From JADCRZ01 sp041751095 (GTDB taxonomy: Bacteria; Bacteroidota; Bacteroidia; Chitinophagales; Chitinophagaceae): a stretch of 12,850 bases of DNA. Under the pieces are notes generated by a model, which did no database searches, was not told the origin of the DNA, and saw only the letters and a program-made list of their open reading frames with translations. This document shows positions 1-8,112 of this stretch, in pieces. Position 1 is the first letter of the stretch; every line of letters starts with the position of its first letter. Position numbers and translations under genes: made by a program. The DNA lies in contig JBGSYC010000246.1 in NCBI GenBank assembly GCA_041751095.1, forward strand, positions 1-12,850. Reading direction: 5' to 3'.

Positions 1-58
1 TGCTATAACGACCTGGTGAATCGGGGTTTTATAAACTGACTTTTGTAAATCACTGACT

Positions 59-3028
59 ATGAACTATAAACGATTGCTTGCTCGCTTGAGTGTTTTTTGT
101 ATTGGAGTATTTTCTTGTTTGGCAGGTTTTGCTCAAAATAATGTGATCACCGGCAAGGTGACTGAAGATGCATCTGGAACGGGAGTTCCCGGGGCGTCTG
201 TTACCATTAAAGGCGCCAGGGGTGGTGTCCAGACCGACGCCGAAGGTAATTTTACGATCTCTGTTCCGCCAAATGCATCTGGGATTACCGTGTCTTCGGT
301 CGGTTATGATTCCCGGGACGTATCGATTGCGGGCAAAACGTCTGTAGATGTAGTGTTAACCAAACAAAATTCAGCATTGAATGAAGTTGTAGTAGTTGGT
401 TATGGTACGGCAAGAAGAAGAGATGTAACAGGGTCGTCGGTATCTGTAAGGGCGAAAGATTTTAATAAAGGCGTACAAACTTCACCTGATCAATTAATTC
501 AGGGCAAGGTGGCCGGAGTACTGGTGCTTAACAACAGTGGACAGCCCGGGGGCGCTACAACAGTAAGGATCAGAGGCGCCTCTTCTATAAGGTCTGGTAA
601 TCAGCCCCTGTTTGTAATTGACGGCGTTCCTTTATCAGGCGGCGATGCCCGCCCGGGTTTTTCCGGAGGCGGTATCGGTAATACGCCTGCTGCCAACCCG
701 TTGAATTTCATGAATCCTAATGATATCGCATCTATAGAAGTTTTGAAAGATGCTTCTGCAACCGCCATTTACGGATCCAGAGGCTCTAACGGAGTGGTGC
801 TGATTACTACCAAAAGAGGTCAGACCGGATCGCCGGGGATTGATTTTTCGGCTTCCGCGGGTGTTAGCACTATCATGAAGCGGTTAGAAGTTTTAACAGG
901 GGATGAATACAGAGCTGCTTTAAAGCAGTATAATCAGACAGGTGGGGATTTCGGAACCAGCGTAGACGCTTTAGACGCTATTCTTCAAAATGCAATCACT
1001 CAAAATTATAATGTAGCAGTAGGTGGCGGAACTGAAAATGGCAGATACCGTTTATCTGCCGGCTATTTAAATCAGGAAGGTATTGTCAGGGAATCAGGCT
1101 TAAAAAAATACTCTGCTAATCTTACCAGCAATTTCAAATTCCTGGAAAACAGAAAATTAGGGCTGGATTTTAACTTACTCGCTTCTCATACAACGGAAAA
1201 TATCGCACCTATATCTAACGACGCAGGCTTTACAGGCAGCCTGATCGGACAGGCGCTACAATGGAATCCTACCCACGCGCTGATTAAGCCGGGCACGGAT
1301 TCGGCTTGGATCGATCCTGCCGTAGGCGCCACTACTATTAACCCGTTAGCTATGCTAAACGCCTACGATGACAATGCAAACATATCTACTGTCCTGGCCA
1401 GCATTTCGCCATCTTATAAAATTACGGACGACCTCGAATATCGTTTTTTGTATAGCATAAACCGGAGCCTTGGAGTAAGAAGAAGCCAGGTTAACCGCTT
1501 TTTGAATGCCCAGGGGATTGAAAACAGAGGTGCCGCAAGGATTGCAAACAATGAGCAAACCAATCAGTCGCTCACGCATACTTTAAATTATAATAAAAAA
1601 ATTACATCAGCCTTCAACCTGAACGCGGTGGTAGGTTACGAATACCTGAAGTTTGATTCAAGAGGAAATGATGTATTTGCTCTAGACTTCACAAACCAGG
1701 GCCTCGATTATTATAACTTTTTGCAGTATTCTGCTCAAACCACCAGAGGGATTGGCTCTTTTGCTTCACCAACAACAGAACTTCAATCTTACTTTGGAAG
1801 AGCAATCATGAACTATGCAGATAAATACCTGCTTACAGCTACATTCAGGGCTGATGGCTCCACTAAATTTGGCAGAAATAATAAGTATGGATATTTTCCT
1901 TCTGTTGCTGTAGCCTGGAATGTTGCAAATGAGGAGTTTTTTAAAGACAATCCTGTTGTTAATAATTTGAAACTCAGAGTAAGTTGGGGCCAAACCGGTA
2001 ACCAGGAATTTCCATCAGGTGCATCTCTGAACAGATTCTCCTTTGGACAACAATCCGTGTTTCAAACAAATTTTGGAAATGATGATTTGAAGTGGGAAAC
2101 GTCTACCACTACCAATGCAGGAGTTGATTTCAGCATTTTCGGCGACAGGTTGTTTGGTTCGATTGACTATTTTTACAAAAAAACAACGGACGTATTGTTT
2201 GAGCAGACAAATGTGCAACCAGCTGCAAGTGGAAGAGTATGGATTAATCTTCCCGGATACGTTTTGAATAAGGGAGTGGAAATTTCCTTAAATGGCGCGT
2301 TGGTCAGGGGTAGAGACGTAAGCTGGAACCTGGGAGTAAATGCTTCCTTCCTGCAAAATACTGTAGAAGGTATCCTTGGCTTTTACGAAACAGGTGCCTT
2401 GAGCGGGCAGGGTATATCGGGCGCCAGGTCTCAGCGTATCGTAAGCGGCCAGCCGTTGAATACATTTTACCTGCGAACCTTCCAGGGTATCGATAAAACC
2501 TCAGGACAAAGCAATTTTGATGATGGCGGGAATACCTTATATTATAGTGGCAGTCCGAATCCTAAGTTTTTGTTAGGCTTAAGTACAGACGTCAGTTACA
2601 AAAAATTTACTGCGTCTATAAATATGAATGGGAATTTTGGACATTACTTATACAACAACACCGCTAATACCGTGTTGCCTATTGGTAATCTTGGTACCCG
2701 TAACATTGCTAAAGCGTTAATAAATACGGGTGTGAAGGAAGACGTATCTAATCCGATCGCACCATCAACCCGCTATCTCGAAAAGGGAGATTACGTTAAA
2801 CTGGCAAATGCTACGATCAGTTACGCTCTTGGCAGCATGGGGAAATTCTTTAAAAACGCCAACGTTTCGCTAACAGGTCAGAACTTGTTTGTAATAACTA
2901 ATTATTCAGGGTTTGACCCGGAGGTAAACACTGATAAACAGGTAGACGGCATTCCTTCTTTGGGTATTGAATATACACCATACCCATCTGCCCGGACGAT
3001 CTTATTAGGTATAAACTTTTCCTTATAA
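59..3028 (+). CDS. SusC/RagA-family TonB-dependent outer-membrane transporter
   Basis: This is a 989-residue outer-membrane importer that should form a TonB-powered barrel gated by the SusD lipoprotein encoded next. Residues 1-25 are a Sec signal peptide ending GFA before Gln26. Residues 29-100 form the carboxypeptidase-regulatory-like beta-sandwich typical of SusC (ITGKVTEDASGTGVPGASV). A TonB-box-like NEVVVVGYGT lies at 108-117, followed by the plug domain at about 120-255 with the family hallmarks QPLFVIDGVPL (182-192) and IEVLKDASATAIYGSRGSNG (226-245). The rest is beta-barrel, ending in FSL. There is no N-terminal STN signalling domain, so direct anti-sigma signalling is unlikely. The length is within the family range, toward the short side. 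The ATG gives a complete signal peptide; no Shine-Dalgarno is seen, which is normal for this phylum. The susD gene follows after 18 bases, so the two are surely co-transcribed. The ligand cannot be read from the sequence. Confidence 0.97.
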   Translation: MNYKRLLARLSVFCIGVFSCLAGFAQNNVITGKVTEDASGTGVPGASVTIKGARGGVQTDAEGNFTISVPPNASGITVSSVGYDSRDVSIAGKTSVDVVLTKQNSALNEVVVVGYGTARRRDVTGSSVSVRAKDFNKGVQTSPDQLIQGKVAGVLVLNNSGQPGGATTVRIRGASSIRSGNQPLFVIDGVPLSGGDARPGFSGGGIGNTPAANPLNFMNPNDIASIEVLKDASATAIYGSRGSNGVVLITTKRGQTGSPGIDFSASAGVSTIMKRLEVLTGDEYRAALKQYNQTGGDFGTSVDALDAILQNAITQNYNVAVGGGTENGRYRLSAGYLNQEGIVRESGLKKYSANLTSNFKFLENRKLGLDFNLLASHTTENIAPISNDAGFTGSLIGQALQWNPTHALIKPGTDSAWIDPAVGATTINPLAMLNAYDDNANISTVLASISPSYKITDDLEYRFLYSINRSLGVRRSQVNRFLNAQGIENRGAARIANNEQTNQSLTHTLNYNKKITSAFNLNAVVGYEYLKFDSRGNDVFALDFTNQGLDYYNFLQYSAQTTRGIGSFASPTTELQSYFGRAIMNYADKYLLTATFRADGSTKFGRNNKYGYFPSVAVAWNVANEEFFKDNPVVNNLKLRVSWGQTGNQEFPSGASLNRFSFGQQSVFQTNFGNDDLKWETSTTTNAGVDFSIFGDRLFGSIDYFYKKTTDVLFEQTNVQPAASGRVWINLPGYVLNKGVEISLNGALVRGRDVSWNLGVNASFLQNTVEGILGFYETGALSGQGISGARSQRIVSGQPLNTFYLRTFQGIDKTSGQSNFDDGGNTLYYSGSPNPKFLLGLSTDVSYKKFTASINMNGNFGHYLYNNTANTVLPIGNLGTRNIAKALINTGVKEDVSNPIAPSTRYLEKGDYVKLANATISYALGSMGKFFKNANVSLTGQNLFVITNYSGFDPEVNTDKQVDGIPSLGIEYTPYPSARTILLGINFSL

Positions 3029-3046
3029 CAGTAAATACTTGCCATT

Positions 3047-4558
3047 ATGAAAATTTTCAAAATTGTTCTTTTATTATTTATATCTTTTGTGTATTTATCG
3101 TGCACGAAATTGACAGAAGAATTCAGAGGTGAAATAGAACAGAATAACGCTGCCTCTATTGCTGTTTCCGATCTTCTTACCAACGCGTATAATTCCCTGA
3201 ATAATCCTTTTCAGGATCAGTCGAGGTTCTGGGCGGCTTCCCAACATACTACTGATGAAACGATTGGGCCAACCAGAGGGCCGGATTGGGATGATAACGG
3301 TGTTTGGAGGGTTCTCCATAGCCATAACTGGAATGCTGACCATGGCTTTCTAAGGGATACTTACCGTGAATTACTGCAGGCTCAGTTTGCGGCATCGAAT
3401 ATTCTTCAATTTAACCCTACTGCAACTCAGGCGGCAGAAGCCAGGTTCATCAGGGCGTTTAGCATGTTCGCCGTGTTGGACGGATGGAACCAGGTTCCTT
3501 ACAGGGAGGATCTGAAAAATTACAAGATCATTCCAAGAACGTTAAAAGGCACTGAAGCCAATGATTTTATTATAAGTGAATTAAATGCCATCATGGCCGC
3601 GCTTCCGGATGGGCCTGCTAACAGAGCAAACAAAGACGCGGCAAGAGTATTGTTGATGAAGGCATATCTGAATAAAGGGGCTTTTGCTAATCGTGCCGCA
3701 CCTACCTTTGCTGCTGCCGATATGACCCAGGTAATTACCCTCGCTGATCAATTAATCAACAGTGGAAAATATTCCTTGCAGGACAATTTCTTTGACAACT
3801 TTGCCCCTACCAACGATGTTTTATCAAAAGAAAATATCTGGACGTTGTTAAACAGAGGCGGGTCAACTGGTGGTAATGTAAGATCGAGATGGTTTATGGT
3901 TATGCACTATAATCAAAATCCAAGCGGGTGGAATGGCTTTACAACGCTTTCCGACTTTTACGATAAATTTCAGGCCGCTGATACCCGCAGAGGTGTTGCG
4001 TATCCGGGTGTAACAGACGTGTCGGGCTTACGTCTGGGCTTTTTAGTAGGACAGCAATTTGATAAAAGCGGTACCCCCTTAAATGACAGAAAAGGGAATC
4101 CGCTTGCATTTACAAGGCAGGTGAAATTGAAAGAGACTGGAAACGATCTGGAAATAACCGGGATCAGGGTAGTCAAGTATCCACCTGATTATAAAAGTGG
4201 CGACCAGGCTGATAATGATTATGTAATTTTCAGAATTGCTGATGTAATGTTGATGAAAGCTGAAGCGCAGTTAAGAACCAACAATGCTGCCGGGGCGCTT
4301 TTGTTGGTAAATCAAATACGTTTAAAGCGCGGAGCAACGCCGTTAGCAACTCTGGATGTGAATGCACTGATAGATGAAAGAGGAAGGGAGTTGTATTGGG
4401 AAGGTTGGAGAAGACAAGACCTGATCCGCTTTGGGAAGTTTTTACAACCATGGCAGGAAAAACCCACCGATGATCCAAGATACCTGTTGTTCCCTATCCC
4501 GAATGAGCAATTAGCTGTTAATCCAAACCTGGAGCAAAATCCCGGGTACTCTCAATAG
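3047..4558 (+). CDS. SusD/RagB-family surface lipoprotein
   Basis: This is a 503-residue nutrient-binding lipoprotein that should sit as a lid on the SusC barrel at the cell surface. The signal peptide ends in a loose lipobox, YLSC, with the lipidated Cys at 19. An acidic pair (TEE, 23-25) lies just after it, which may help surface export. The N-terminal TPR-rich SusD-like domain is visible at about 36-215, including AEARFIRAFSMFAVLDGWNQ (130-149) followed by the usual VPY. The C-terminal RagB/SusD domain is clear: RIADVMLMKAEAQL (396-409), the NQIRLKRGA segment, ERGRELYWEGWRRQDLIRFG (444-463), and a tail with FPIPNEQL (482-489) and NPNLEQNPGY (492-501). It starts 18 bases after susC. A hairpin follows 20 bases after its stop codon. 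Fold and pairing are certain; ligand identity is not. Binding of a sugar is only the commonest possibility in the family. Confidence 0.97.
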   Translation: MKIFKIVLLLFISFVYLSCTKLTEEFRGEIEQNNAASIAVSDLLTNAYNSLNNPFQDQSRFWAASQHTTDETIGPTRGPDWDDNGVWRVLHSHNWNADHGFLRDTYRELLQAQFAASNILQFNPTATQAAEARFIRAFSMFAVLDGWNQVPYREDLKNYKIIPRTLKGTEANDFIISELNAIMAALPDGPANRANKDAARVLLMKAYLNKGAFANRAAPTFAAADMTQVITLADQLINSGKYSLQDNFFDNFAPTNDVLSKENIWTLLNRGGSTGGNVRSRWFMVMHYNQNPSGWNGFTTLSDFYDKFQAADTRRGVAYPGVTDVSGLRLGFLVGQQFDKSGTPLNDRKGNPLAFTRQVKLKETGNDLEITGIRVVKYPPDYKSGDQADNDYVIFRIADVMLMKAEAQLRTNNAAGALLLVNQIRLKRGATPLATLDVNALIDERGRELYWEGWRRQDLIRFGKFLQPWQEKPTDDPRYLLFPIPNEQLAVNPNLEQNPGYSQ

Positions 4559-4578
4559 TTCACCTGTAAAAAGTTATC

Positions 4579-4605
4579 CAAAAAGGTCATTATGTGACCT
4601 TTTTG
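4579..4605 (+). terminator. Symmetrical hairpin after susD; possible terminator or attenuator
   Basis: An 11-base perfect inverted repeat (left arm 4579-4589, right arm 4595-4605) surrounds a 5-base loop, TTATG. The arms are CAAAAAGGTCA and TGACCTTTTTG. The outer part is an A-run facing a T-run, so the transcript would form a stem whose 3' side is U-rich, as in a bidirectional intrinsic terminator. It begins 20 bases after the susD stop and ends 10 bases before the next ATG. That leaves no room for an independent promoter downstream. If it terminates at all it is therefore probably leaky, setting susCD expression above that of the downstream genes. It could instead affect mRNA processing or translation of the next gene. 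The inverted repeat is seen directly; its role is inferred. Confidence 0.6.
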
Positions 4606-4615
4606 CATTTAACAA

Positions 4616-7600
4616 ATGAAATATCTGATTACAATTATTTTCTGGCATTCTGTTTTTGCAGCGCTTTTATTTTCGTGCGGGAAAAATAAAGTTCAGCCAC
4701 CCTTATTTGAGTTAAAAGACCAAACAGGCATCACTTTTTCCAATGATATACATTATACAAAAGATTTCAACATTTTCAAGTATCGTAATTTTTTTAACGG
4801 TGGAGGAGTAGCTATCGGTGATATTAACAATGATGGGTTAGCAGACGTTTTTTTTACTGCTAACATGGGAAGCAATAGGCTTTACATCAATAAAGGAAAA
4901 TGGCAGTTTGAAGATATCTCCGATAAAGCCGGGTTTACTGATAAGGAAAAATGGAGCACCGGGGTGGTGATGGCTGATATAAACAATGATGGGTGGCTTG
5001 ATATATATGTGTGTAACGCAGGATATATAAAAGGAGCGGCTCCTGAGAATAAATTATACATCAACAATCAAAACATGACTTTTACGGAATCCGCAAAGGA
5101 GTATGGGCTTATGAATGCTGGCGGGTACGCCACTCACGCCGCCTTTTTTGATTACGACCTTGATGGAGACCTGGATTGTTTCATCATTAATAACAGTTTC
5201 ATTCCGGTTAATACCCTTAATTACGCAAACAAGCGCGACCTGAGAGCGGAAGACTGGCCGGTAGAAGATTTTTTGAAGGGAGGTGGTGATCATTTTTTAC
5301 GAAATGATAATGGGAAATTTATCGATGTCAGTAAGGAAAGCGGAATATATGGCAGCCTGATCAGTTTTGGATTAGGTGTTACCGTAGGAGACGTTAACGG
5401 TGATCATTACCCGGATGTATATGTTTCCAATGATTTTTTTGAGCGGGATTATTTGTATATCAATCAAAAGAACGGAACTTTTAAGGATGAATGCGAAAAA
5501 TGCCTGCAGCATACAAGCCTGTCTTCAATGGGAGCTGATATGGGTGATATCAATAACGACGGCTTCCCTGACATCTTTGTAACTGATATGTTGCCCGATG
5601 AGGACTATCGTCTGAAAACCACTACTTCTTTTGAAGGGATAGACGTTTATAATCTAAAAGAAAGATCAGGGTTTTATCACCAGTTTCAGCAAAACACGCT
5701 TCAGCTTAATAACGGGAACGGTAGATTTACAGAAATCGCAAATTACAGTGGTGTAGCAGCTTCCGATTGGAGTTGGGGCGGTTTGTTTTTTGACGCCGAC
5801 AACGACGGATATAACGATATCTACGTGTGTAATGGAATTAATCGTGACCTGACCGACCAGGACTTTATTGATTTTTTTGCAAACGATGTTATGCAAAATA
5901 TGTCTGCAGGAAAAAAAGGCCAGGATGAAGATATCATCAGTAAGATGCCATCTAACCCTATTCTCAACAAGGCCTTTAGAAATATGGGCAACCTTAAATT
6001 CTCCGACGCTGGCGTATCATGGGGATTCAGGCAGCCGTCTTTTTCGAATGGTGCGGCGTATGGTGACCTGGACAATGATGGTGATCTTGACCTGGTGGTT
6101 AATAATGTGAATCAAAAAGCTTTTGTATATCAAAACAACAGCCGGGAGTCCGGAAAGAACAATTACATCGGGCTTTCTCTGAAAGGCAAAGGAAAAAATA
6201 CATTTGCGATAGGTACAAAAATAAATGTATTCCAGGATGACCAGATAATGAGTCGCCAGCTTATACCCAGCCGGGGATTCCAGTCTTCAGTTGATTATAA
6301 GGTGATCATTGGATTGGGCAATAAAACGAGGGTTGATTCAATGGTAATTACCTGGCCCGATAGTGCTGTGAATACTTTTATAAATCCGGTAATCAATAAG
6401 GTGCACCTGATAGAGCAAAATGACCAGCATAAAAATACGTTAAATATTCAGGAATATTCATCCACCCAATTGCTTGAGCCATTGCAAACTAATTTTACCA
6501 AACATCAGGAAGATGATTATATAGATTTTTACAATGAGCGAAACATTCCTGTGATGCTTTCCAGGGAAGGGCCGAAAGCTGCCTGTGGAGACGTGAATGG
6601 CGACGGACTTACAGATATTTATATTGGAGGAGCAGCCAGGCAAAGCGGTCAGCTATATTTACAGACAGGTACCGGCTTTGTTAAGAAACCCACGCCTGCC
6701 TTTGAGCAGCTTGCTGGTTTTGAAGACGTGGCGGTTTTGTTTTTTGATAAAGATCAGGACGGTGATTTAGATCTTTTTGTCGGATCGGGAGGCAATCATT
6801 TGCCAGCCAACAGCCTCGAAATGCAGGACGTTGTTTACAATAACGATGGTAAAGGAAATTTTGAAATTGCTTCAGATGTGTTGCCTCACAATGGTATGAA
6901 TACGGCTGTAGCTGCTGCCTGTGATTTTGATGAAGACGGAGATACAGATCTTTTTGTGGGGAGCAGAAGCGTTCCGATGAATTATGGAATGTCTCCGCAA
7001 AGTTATGTATACGTGAACAACGGTAAGGGAGCATTCACTGATATGGCAGCGACCCTGAATAAGGATATCGCTAATATAGGGATGGTTACAGGTGCAATAT
7101 GGGCTGATATTACCGGTGGAAAGCAGAAAGAACTCATCATTGTAGGTGACTGGATGGCGCCCCGCGTGTTTACTTTTAACAAGGATCGTTTTGAGGAAGT
7201 GAAGACCAGCCTTAATGAATTGTATGGCTGGTGGAAAAGCATTGCTTCAGTAGATCTTGATGGTGATGGGGATGAAGATCTGGTTCTTGGAAATGTAGGC
7301 GAGAATTTTTACCTGAAGCCTACCCTGAAAACTCCGGTGAAAATGTGGATTAATGATTTTGATCAGAACGACACAAAGGAGAAAATCATTACACGTTCGA
7401 TAAATGGAAAAGATATGCCGGTTTTTCTGAAACGTGAGGTGGTTGATCAAATTCCCTCACTGAAGAAACAGAATCTGAAATACTCGGAGTTTGCAAAAAA
7501 ATCTATCCAGGAATTATTTACGCCGCAGCTTCTGAGAAATAGTACAGTTAAGAAATTTAATTTCACCAGCTCGGTTATAGCTGTCAATGAAGGTAATGGG

Positions 7601-7972
7601 AGGTTTATCATTCAGCGAATGCCCATGATGGTACAGGCATCGTCTGTTAATGCAGCACTTTGTGCCGATATAAATAATGATGGGTATCAGGACATCATTT
7701 TGGGCGGAAACGATATCGGTTTTCCGCCGCAGTTTGGAAGGCTGGATGCAAGCTTTGGCCATGTTTTATTAAATGACGGAAAAGCACGGTTTAACTGGGT
7801 GGGCGCCGAAAAGTCGGGGGTGGATGTAAGGGGTGAAATAAGGGATATAGCAGAAATCGCCGGGAAGAATTCAAGCTACCTGTTGATGCTAAGAAATGAT
7901 GATCATCCTGCCTTATTTGAGTTCAGGAAAAAAAATAAAGTCATCGTAAAAAAAGAAAAGGCCAGGGATTGA
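4616..7972 (+). CDS. FG-GAP/VCBS repeat lipoprotein with central ASPIC/UnbV domain (CRTAC1-like), first paralogue
   Basis: This is an 1118-residue predicted surface lipoprotein. The signal peptide ends LFSC, with the lipidated Cys at 21. Calcium-loop motifs of the DxNxDGxxD type start at residues 69, 121, 179, 259 (DVNGDHYPD), 311, 393 and 484. An ASPIC/UnbV domain follows at about 528-600 (RGFQSS 553-558, MVITWPDS 576-583). Further loops start at 659, 711, 770, 880 and 1018, with degenerate versions at 831 (DITGGKQKE) and 914 (DFDQNDTKE). This gives seven positions on each side of UnbV, suggesting two beta-propellers. Repeat spacing in the first three blades matches between halves (52 and 58 versus 52 and 59 residues). 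No catalytic domain is visible. A CxxC (Cys293, Cys296) is absent from the paralogue encoded next. Proteins of this family are sometimes labelled RNA-binding, which nothing here supports. Binding of a ligand or protein partner with SusCD is inferred from context. The ATG lies 10 bases after the hairpin. Confidence 0.93.
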   Translation: MKYLITIIFWHSVFAALLFSCGKNKVQPPLFELKDQTGITFSNDIHYTKDFNIFKYRNFFNGGGVAIGDINNDGLADVFFTANMGSNRLYINKGKWQFEDISDKAGFTDKEKWSTGVVMADINNDGWLDIYVCNAGYIKGAAPENKLYINNQNMTFTESAKEYGLMNAGGYATHAAFFDYDLDGDLDCFIINNSFIPVNTLNYANKRDLRAEDWPVEDFLKGGGDHFLRNDNGKFIDVSKESGIYGSLISFGLGVTVGDVNGDHYPDVYVSNDFFERDYLYINQKNGTFKDECEKCLQHTSLSSMGADMGDINNDGFPDIFVTDMLPDEDYRLKTTTSFEGIDVYNLKERSGFYHQFQQNTLQLNNGNGRFTEIANYSGVAASDWSWGGLFFDADNDGYNDIYVCNGINRDLTDQDFIDFFANDVMQNMSAGKKGQDEDIISKMPSNPILNKAFRNMGNLKFSDAGVSWGFRQPSFSNGAAYGDLDNDGDLDLVVNNVNQKAFVYQNNSRESGKNNYIGLSLKGKGKNTFAIGTKINVFQDDQIMSRQLIPSRGFQSSVDYKVIIGLGNKTRVDSMVITWPDSAVNTFINPVINKVHLIEQNDQHKNTLNIQEYSSTQLLEPLQTNFTKHQEDDYIDFYNERNIPVMLSREGPKAACGDVNGDGLTDIYIGGAARQSGQLYLQTGTGFVKKPTPAFEQLAGFEDVAVLFFDKDQDGDLDLFVGSGGNHLPANSLEMQDVVYNNDGKGNFEIASDVLPHNGMNTAVAAACDFDEDGDTDLFVGSRSVPMNYGMSPQSYVYVNNGKGAFTDMAATLNKDIANIGMVTGAIWADITGGKQKELIIVGDWMAPRVFTFNKDRFEEVKTSLNELYGWWKSIASVDLDGDGDEDLVLGNVGENFYLKPTLKTPVKMWINDFDQNDTKEKIITRSINGKDMPVFLKREVVDQIPSLKKQNLKYSEFAKKSIQELFTPQLLRNSTVKKFNFTSSVIAVNEGNGRFIIQRMPMMVQASSVNAALCADINNDGYQDIILGGNDIGFPPQFGRLDASFGHVLLNDGKARFNWVGAEKSGVDVRGEIRDIAEIAGKNSSYLLMLRNDDHPALFEFRKKNKVIVKKEKARD

Positions 7973-8112
7973 TATCATGTTCAGCAATATGAAGATTTTT
8001 AGCTGTTCATTACTTTGTTCCCCTTTTGTATAAAGTTTGCCTGCTGCCGGTGTTACAACGGAGCTTTCGATGAATGAACGGTTTAGCTATTGATGCTTTA
8101 AATTAATGTATT

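Noticed and set aside
1..58. Possible Bacteroidota promoter (GACTTTTG at 38-45) upstream of susC
   Set aside because: It matches the TAnnTTTG box imperfectly, I find no -33 TTTG element at proper spacing, and it would leave almost no leader before the ATG.
2902..3183. Minus-strand frame spanning the susC-susD junction
   Set aside because: It overlaps the ends of two certain genes, and its product has no recognisable features.
6681..7034. Antisense open frame of 117 codons inside the first repeat protein
   Set aside because: It lies wholly opposite a well-supported coding region, its translation has no recognisable domain, and it is rich in His, Gln and Pro as expected for a shadow frame.
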